64,000 nt of DNA from the NCBI RefSeq assembly GCF_002288925.2, contig NW_022098043.1:7009810-7073809 (forward strand), written 5' to 3'. Made by a program: the position numbers and the translations under genes. This DNA comes from Delphinapterus leucas. Lineage: Eukaryota > Chordata > Mammalia > Artiodactyla > Monodontidae. Below the pieces are notes generated by a model that was given only the letters and a program-made list of their open reading frames with translations, had not been told where the DNA came from and made no database searches. Each line of letters begins with the position of its first letter. Positions within the stretch are counted from its first letter, which is position 1. Shown here one piece after another: positions 34,101 through 43,100 of the stretch.

Positions 34101-37100
34101 TATATACCCATATGTATGTCTGTACTTTTTGCTGAACCATCTTTAGGTAAAGTGTGCACATCATGGCATTCCACCTCCAAGTTCTTAAACCAGCTTATCA
34201 GTAAAGACAGTGTCCTGTTTACCCAACCTCAGATTTCTTCACCTATCCCAAATGTGTCTGAAGCAATGTTCCCTCCTCAAACCAGCATACAATTAAGATA
34301 TGCATTGTTTTGTATCAGTTTAGACTGTTATCCAGAACAGTTATCCTGCCTCCGCACCCCTTTCTTTCCCTTTTGACACTGACTGGATTAAATTTAATAA
34401 TCTTAAACATTTTTCAGTTTATCATAATTGTGTCTTTCTAAGGTCAGACTTATTTTGCTTTTAAATCTCCTTTTTATAATACATTTTAAAATCCTGGAGC
34501 TTATATGCAGTTAGAAGTGTATTTTGTCGTTTAATTTTTTCACTTTTGTCTGAGCCTACTAAGAACCTCCAGCGAGTTCCTATTCACTGTTGATATTGAA
34601 TTTCAAATGGTTAACAGTCTGATAAATAAATTGCTTTTGCTTGCCTGATGAACTTTATGAGCACGGGTCACAGTGTGGGTAATTTCAGTGCTTGCTTTTT
34701 TTTCGGATCTTTATTATAGAGCAATGGAGGAACAAAGCGGCAAAAGATATCCCATCAAAATTATATAGCCTACCAAAAGCAAGTTATTCGGCGGAGTATG
34801 CGACATAGGAAAGTTCGTGGTGAAAAAGCTCTTCTTGTTTCTGCTAATCAAACATTAAAAGAATTGAAAATTCAGGTGAGGAGAATATAGCATTTGTTTA
34901 ATTATGCTCTGAACTTGGAGGACCTTCGCGAGTTTCTGCTTTGCACCTAAGTATTAGGCCATTGAGGGAGGGCTTCTCTGAGTTTAGAATAATGCTTGCA
35001 GGGTCACCAAATTAAAATAACTCTTTCTTTAGAAAGAGTTTCAAAGTTTTCAAAATTAGCCAAGAATCTTTCTGTGAAGATGAAAAGTATTTTGGGGATT
35101 CTGAAAACTTGAGCAGGTTCTGAGTAGCTTTCCAATAATAATGAGAAATGCTGAGAGCCATTTAACTTGTTACGTGTTGAGGTGGTTCTTTTTGGAGGTT
35201 CATTTTAGATCGTTCCCACTCTATCCCCCCCGCCCCCTCCATTGCTTTTGCACGTCAACACAGTGGATGCATTATGAAAATGCCTCACGATACTGTTGTT
35301 TCCTGGTAGCAATACTAAAGTACTATAAATGAGCATGCCAATGGGACATCTCAAAACCCAGGAAAAAGAGGCTGATAAATTCAAGATGTACGTGAAAAAA
35401 AATCTGGCCTCTTATCTGTTTTAGTCACTGATACGGATCCCAGAAGTTGACCGAATTTCCCTCTCTGCTGCTTTCATGCGGCCTGGTTTACTGGTTCTGC
35501 ATTTTCCCTCGCTGCTGATACTTATCATTGTAATTGAGGCAAAAGTATAGGCTTCCTTTGAGGGTGTGATGTGTTCCAGATTGTCCCGGGAACAGTATTT
35601 CCCTTGGTTGAACCCATGTCTCTGAAAATAAATGTGTTGGCCTGATAGCTTTACTCTGTTATTGTAGCTTTTACATCTGAGAAAGCTTGTTTCTATCACC
35701 GGCGTTCTGCCTGTCAGTGGTAAACCTCGAACATTCAAAACCTTTAAATTACAAAAAGAGCCCCTGTGGATAAAGACATTTTCAAAGCCTGTGCTGCTTT
35801 TTATTGTGGACTACCCTTTTTAAAGAATAAATCAAAAGTCAGCAGAAATAACCTGTCTGTGAGCATGTTACCTGCACAAATGAGTTGCTAGAAGGCAGCA
35901 GCTGTTCACAGGAAAGCCCCCAAACGTGCTGTCCTTGGATGGCTCCTTTGCCGTGTCCCTCCTCTCATCTCCCGTCCTGGATTCGAGGACCACTGTGATC
36001 TAAACAGTCCAAAGAAAGGGCAGTGAAGTGTAATTTCCCTTCAGTGATCCGTGGTGGTAGCTTCGAAAGCTCCCACTAGATGGGACCCTTTTGCCCAGCA
36101 GCCTGAGCACTGTTAGAGCTTGTGGAGGGCATGCATGTGATCCTCAGCCAGTGGTGGTGGGTGACTTTTTAAGCATGTAGTGCATTTTTTTTGTTGCATG
36201 GAGCCTGTCCTCTAGGGTATACTACATTTCCAAGTTAATAGGATGGTAACTACACCCATTTATAGTTGCTTAGTTCATCCACCTGTGAGGCCATAAAGTA
36301 CAATTTATCCATCTCCTTTCTCGGAATATGCTTGGTGTTTAATTGTCTTATTCCATTTTCCCAGAGAGAGGTTTTGAGTGGGTAGTATTGCTTGCTGTAG
36401 AAAGGAGGAAATTTTCCTTACTTCACTTTCCTTATTGCATTTCCTTATTTCAGCCACACACTCACACCCCCATGGCAAGCAGCATGGAGCCGCTCACCTT
36501 GTAGGAACAGAGTTTTCATTGTTCCTTTTATGCCCCACAGATCCACAGTGCTGCACCCACTTGTTAAACAGACCTATAGAATGTTAATTCTTCTGAAGCA
36601 TTCTCCTAGCACTTACGGTTTATGAATTATTATTATACAGGGCACAGGCCTCCATGCCTTTGGCCTGTTCCCTCATTCTGAAATACCGTTTTCTCCTCAC
36701 TAGTAAGCACTGTTCACCTTTCACAGCATCTTTTCTGCAAAACCTGTCTTGGCCTTCAGCTACACAGCTAACTGCTCCTTTCTGTGTGCTCCGCTAGGAG
36801 CAATGTGTACTTTCTGCCACCATCTTCACTGCTTGGTTTTGTCCTCTCGACCTCTCCGGGGTGGGATTATTCACTTTATATTTCCAGTACCTAGCACGGT
36901 AGTCAACACATGGGGTAATAAATCTTCATAAGTTGTTGAATGAATTGAAATGTCCTTGTCTGTGCACTCAAAATATAAAGTATGAGCCTCCACCCCTCAG
37001 AGATGGAACTCGTGTCTAGAGGTATTTGCGGTTGGTCCAATGTGTGGTGGTGCAAAGACCCTGTACATCCCACTTAGGCGTGTGAACTAGCACTCCTACA

Positions 37101-40100
37101 GTCATGCAGCTGTGACATTGCCCACATTAAGTTGGTATCAGACACTTCCTCTGTAACTGTGCTTTCTTCTTCATGGGTCACATTTACTAACTGGGGCTGT
37201 TGCCTCTACCTGATGCCCATGTGCTGGGCTGCCTTCGGTAGAACTGTCCCATCAGTACTTCTCATGTACCAGAAATAGGCTCATTGCTTCATACACAGAT
37301 CATTGATGATGTCAGTGCACTGTAGCTACAGATCCCTGTTTAATCAGTCTCTGCTCGCTTCTGAGAGCCTGATGTCCTTTTGAGAAGTCCAGTTATGGAC
37401 CTGGCCTAACAGGGAGGAGGCCAGTGTTGTTATCCCTGTTGTTATTTACCTGTGTACTATTATTAAAATCACTTTTCTGGTCACAGTCTTCCCAGCTGGA
37501 AAGCTCTTGGGCCCAATTATTTACACAGTTGGTTCAGGGCTGCTTGTTTTGTCTTTCCAGATTTTTCAAAGAGTAGAGGAATAGAGTGCATAAAAGGGTA
37601 GAATGGTTTCCCTGTACCATGGATATTGGTGTAATGAGATACATGTAATGGAACATATTCAAGGAGTATGGAACTCCGTTATGCAGCATAATAAAATGAA
37701 TACTCTAGAATACACCCAAGTGAAGAATTAGAATGTATCATTGAAGGGTACCTATGTGTGCCTCTCTGAGCCCAACTCCTCCTTACTTCGCACTGGTATT
37801 TACTCCCTGGACGTGATAAAATTTTTCTGAATTTGAAAACAGTGTTTAAGTATTATGCACAATAGTCTTTCTGAATGTATTCAACTTTTAAGACTTGGTT
37901 AGAACTGGGCTGGAGTATATGGCCCCTACCCTTAAGAAATTCATATTCTGGTTCCTAGAGGCAAGACTCGGTCTAAGAATATGTGACAGGCCCAATGGCT
38001 GCATTTTGTAGTCCCGGCTGCTCACTAAGGGGATCAAAACGAGAAGAGTCCAGATAGCCTTCTGGTTAATTTAGAGATGGTCTTATGAAAGAATTTGGAA
38101 TTGACTTGGTTATTAAAACGATGTGGAACCTGGGCATGATAGGAGTGACAGTGACGGCCTTGCTCAAGCCTTATTACCAGAGGAGCTGTCAGCCCAGCCC
38201 CACCTTCTGCTCCTTTGTTTTCTCCACACCCTGACCCGTGGAGAGGTGGTAAGATGCAGAAGACAAGGTCCTGTGGGTATAATTGTCTCCTAATTCTCTA
38301 TCAGGCCTCCTAAGAATGTTCTCAGATGTATTGGGATTAGAGTCTCAATAGGAATTTAGCAAGCGAGCTGACCGTAAACTGTTGTATCTTTTGTATTCTG
38401 GAGTCTTTTATTTTGCCCTCAGAATCTATGCATTATTTCTTCAAATAGGGTAGAAGTCTCAGTGTTTTGCTTTACACAAACTTTGTTTCCTTTATATTGG
38501 CACAGATCATGCATGCATTTTCAGTTGCTCCTTTTGACCAGAATCTGTCAATTGATGGAAAGATTTTAAGTGATGACTGTGCCACCCTCGGAACCCTTGG
38601 CGTCATTCCCGAATCTGTCATTTTGTTAAAGGTAGGTAACAGCTCTTTACCTGAGGGATTCTCATGTGCAAACTGCGTGTAGTGGCGTTACAGTTACCTC
38701 AGGTTCTCGGCAGGGTGTGGCAAGAAGCTTCTGCTGTGAGAGTTTTGCTGGCCTCTACATTCTCCATCTCTGGATGAGCCATGAGAGACTTAGAGGAGGT
38801 CACAACATCATTGGGTCTTGTGGGGTTTTAATAATTCTTGTTTAAAACAATCTAGATTTAACCTCCTCCCTAACTTTTGGATCAGCGAATTACTTAACCA
38901 TATTTCTACTATTAAAGCATCTCCACCTTTCCTCATAAGTACAGGAAACAGACATAAGACACAAGTCTTGGCCACAGTAGTCAAAATACTTTTGGTTGGC
39001 TTAATGGGATTCTTGTCCAGGGTATGGAAATTGGCTTTGGGGAGAATGGATTTAGGAGAGGTAGGTGTGTTTTAGAAAGTAGGGGCTTCTGAGACTTTGT
39101 CACAGAAGAAGAATCATTGAACCAGCCTCTTTAGACCAATCCTGCCTTCCCTCAGGGCCTGATTTTGTCACTTTCCTTTTTCTTTATGGCTAAAAGCATG
39201 CCCCCTGCATGATGTGATAGAATATTTTTCAGGTTTTGAACTGTGAAATATGTTTTTCATACCATAGAGCCTCAATTCTGGTCAGATAAAGCTAGGCCCT
39301 GGAAGTGGTCATGCAGACCCATATCTACCCCTACACACACACACCCCTACACACACACCCCCCCACCCCCCCCTACACACACACACCCCCCCCACACACC
39401 CCCTCATCCTGCTACCTACCCCCTGGAAATGATGATGCAGGCCCATATCTACCCCTACACACACACACCCCTCATCCTGCTACCTACCCGCTTCCTGTTT
39501 GCTTTTCTTGGAACTGTACGTTCTGTGGAATTATTTTGAAAGCCTCTTTGGTTTGCTGAATCCTAAGGACGCCATGTAAAATCCTAGAAACAGCCTGTGT
39601 AATTAAAGCGTTTGTACTTCAGATGGGCAGCTAGAGTCCATACTGGACATTGTCCTCTTGGCCCTTGCGGCTAATCCCACCGCAAGCTCAGACTCAGTGC
39701 TGGCTTCTGCCTTAACAAGGACATGGGCATTTTCTTCTTGATGTTGAGGCGGGATGAAAATGTGTTTTTAACCTAATTGGCATTTTTAGAGGACCATTCT
39801 GACTTGATTTCTGCCAACTCACGCTGTCATCCCTGGCGCCTTAAGTTATATCAGTTAGATCATTGTTTAGTAACTCAGGGTATCTGAACCTTTCTGCATC
39901 TAAAGGTATTTGAGGAGCAGGAAAACAGTGCCACATCCAGTGTGCAGTCTGTGCGGTTATCAGGGTATTGAGTCTAGACCCGCCGCTGACAAGGCATCCT
40001 TTGTTAATCCTGGACATTGCCAGCTCTGGTTTGAACCCTGTTTTCCACTGGACAGTGTTTGTATTTGTGTCTTGGAGCAACACACTGGTGGGCTCGGGAG

Positions 40101-43100
40101 CAGCCTTTTGTGTGAGGTGGATGGGACGTTATCCTCCTAGTGGCTTCCACTCCCTTGTGGGTTTGAATTGTTTTCATTTGTTTTCTAGGCTGATGAACCA
40201 ATTGCAGATTACGCTGCAATGGATGATGTCATGCAAGGTAAAGACCAACTTGTTTTGGGAATTTGTTGAGGAACTTGTTAAAGGAAGGTGGGATTACAGT
40301 TACTGACGCTTTAGTCTACAGTGCTTTTACTTGTAAACTTGAACAGAGCTTCTGCATGTTAAGGTAGAATCTTACATTATTGCTCTGAAAAGATCTTAGT
40401 AAGAATGATATCTATGAAAATTTAGAAAGTGGAGAAAAACAGTACTAATTAATTAATTTACCATAGGAAACAAATGAATGTAAGCCTGCAGGTGAAAGAG
40501 GTCAACAAAAAGCAAAGCTAATTCAAATTGCAGAGCCTCGGACAGGTACAGAGGAATTGGATGCCCTAGGTACATTTGAACGTAAGAGGTCTAAACCTAA
40601 AGGCCGGTTGGAAGCTGTATAAGAAGCAGTTAGCTCACTACCTTGCAGATCCTCACAGCCCTTCCCTCATGTCACTGCCTCTTCTCAACCTGCAGAGTTT
40701 GTGTTTCAGCTCTTTGAAGAAATTAACCTAGAAGGGTGATAATGAGGCCCATTACCTACCAAACAGGGAGATCACCCACCAGCTCTTTCTTCAAATACTG
40801 GCAGCCCATCCCTTACCTGCCATAGTCGAGGGAAGGGATGATCCTCTGGGGAAACGGGCAATTCAAGAAAACAGCCTACAAATATTTTTAAAAAGTGTTT
40901 CATCTCCCAGGTACCCTTGGGTTAAGCCCACCACTGCCCACCGAACAGTTTTTAGGCATCTGTTTAGTACCTGACACTTAAACAGGTGGAAATGGACAGC
41001 TAGAGAGCACCAGACAGTTGAGCAAAGAGCATGAAACCAAAAGATGTCAGTCAACAGACAGAAAAAAAAGGAGCCCAGAGAAAATAGACAACACAGGAAG
41101 AATAAGAAAGCTTAAAAATTAACTATAAACAATACGAGAGAAAGAGCAAAATAGTCTATGTGTAAGGAACATTCAGAGAACAGAAAATAATTCATGAAAA
41201 TAAAAAATGGGTGCACCAAGGGCCTGGTACAATAAAGTATAAATCTAGGGATAAGAAGACCCTAAAAGCATCTAGAGGTATGGAAGGAAAAACCACATTC
41301 ACAGGATGAAGAGTCAAGAAGACAAACTAATGGACCAGTGCCCACAAGATTCTGAGGAAAAGTGAGTTTGAATCTAGAATTCTGTAACTAGACAGACTTT
41401 ATTTTAACGTCACACTTGATGGCTCTTTGAATGTAAGGCCTCAAATTTCTCTCACACACCATTTGCCGAGATACTCTGGGAGGGTGTGCTCTGTTAAATG
41501 AGAGAGTAAATCAAGGAAGAAGTCAACAGGGCTTCCCTGGTGGCGCAGTGGTTGAGAGTCCGCCTGCCGATGCAGGGGACACGGGTTCGTGCCCCGGTCC
41601 GGGAAGATCCCACATGCTGCAGAGCGGCTGGGCCCGTGAGCCATGGCCACTGAGCCTGTGCGTCCGGAGCCTGTGCTCTGCAACGGGAGAGGCCACAGCA
41701 GTGAAAGGCCCGCGTACCACAAAAAAAAAAAAAAAAAAAAAAAGAAAGTCAGCAGTGGAACCCAAAAACATGGATCCAGCATAGGAATAGATGCCCTAGA
41801 AGCTGGTGAGGGGGAAATTCCAGGACGGAAGCTCTGCAGCAGGTGTTGAGCACACGCGATCCAGGTTGGAGCAGTGGGATGCAGGCTTTGGCAAAGGATG
41901 TCCCCTGGGAAGAGTGGAAGTGATAGATGGTTGTCTTGAGGTTTACAGCTCTTTCAGAGTTTACACTTGAATTGGAGACAGTACAGAGAAAATGAAACAC
42001 ACAAATAATGCAGCAGTTACCAACCCCAGAAAGACAAAGTCATACCAGACAGGAACTATAACCAAGGTACACCAGGGAGTTCAACTGTGAGCAGTATTAT
42101 GGGATAAAAAATAATGTAAACATTGGAGATTAGCTTAGCAAAAAATGTCACTGTGTCAGGAGGATGGGTTCCGGGGGCAGGTGGTATGGTAAGAGGTGGG
42201 AGAAGAACTAAATTTTTATCTTTCCCTGAAATTATTAGATAGTATCTAAAATTATGAATTAGCAATATAAGCATGTTATTTAGAAATACAGAGGTTAAAT
42301 ACCAGAAGTGGCTGCAAGGGCTGAAAGTGGTTCCTTCTAGAGTGTGGGAATGGGAGGCGGAGGGGGAGAGAGGGCCATGGCCATATGGTTTTCTCCAGCC
42401 CCCTCCCCCCATCATGCAGAATGCTGGCTCCAGTTACAACCCTTGTTCTCCCAGTATTTGTCTTTTGAGTGATGCATATGTATTGCTTTGATAAAATAAA
42501 AACAAAGAGAAAGATTTTCATTTGATTATTATCTATAACTTCAAAGGTAATGTTTATTGGTGAATAAGGTAATTAAAAGTTATTTTAAACTTTTCGTCTT
42601 TAGGCATTGAAGTGAACTTATTACTGTCGGTAATGACAATCTTTTCAATTTGGAATTCTGTTTTTTTCCTTCCAGTGTGTATGCCAGAAGAAGGGTTTAA
42701 AGGTAAGTTACATTTGTCACGTTTTGTTCATGAATGTCAGAGTCATACTCTAATTTTCTGTTAAAGTGAAGCCTATGATTTGATTTTAAAATTTAATTCA
42801 ATCTGAGTCTCATGACTGAAATTAATTTTAGTTAAATGCATTTTTGATTCAAGCTTCTTCATTATCTGTATCAGCACTCAGGCCTCAGGCCTCAAATAGG
42901 GCCTGTGTGATAGACGTATGTACTTCCAGATGTCCATTCTGCTTTTTCTTTCTCATTTCGGGGGGGGGCAGTTGGGGAATTAGCTAGTGGCGTTTTGATT
43001 TTTATACTTAACCTTTTCAATTCCTCCTGTCAGTCCCATCTTAGAGCAAAACAGTTTGTATGTAACTGATAAGAATTAGAGGAGAAGAATCTGCTGAATT

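Larger units (their letters stand above)
40238..42675 (+). other. USP48: USP48 intron W17-W18
   Basis: The intron is 2.4 kb. It holds an ancient L1 3' end (about 41270-42510, plus strand) split by a young CHR-2 SINE at 41529-41744. A 51-codon open stretch at 40467-40622 is described separately. Confidence 0.8.

Noticed and set aside
34095..34376. 93-residue ORF (+) in intron W14-W15
   Set aside because: No resemblance to USP48 or any family I know, and no AG/GT borders that would join the frame.
38632..38682. Alternative end of USP48 by reading past exon W16
   Set aside because: It is open for about 17 codons but a consensus donor GTAGGT and the correct downstream exons show normal splicing; kept only as a note on possible intron retention.
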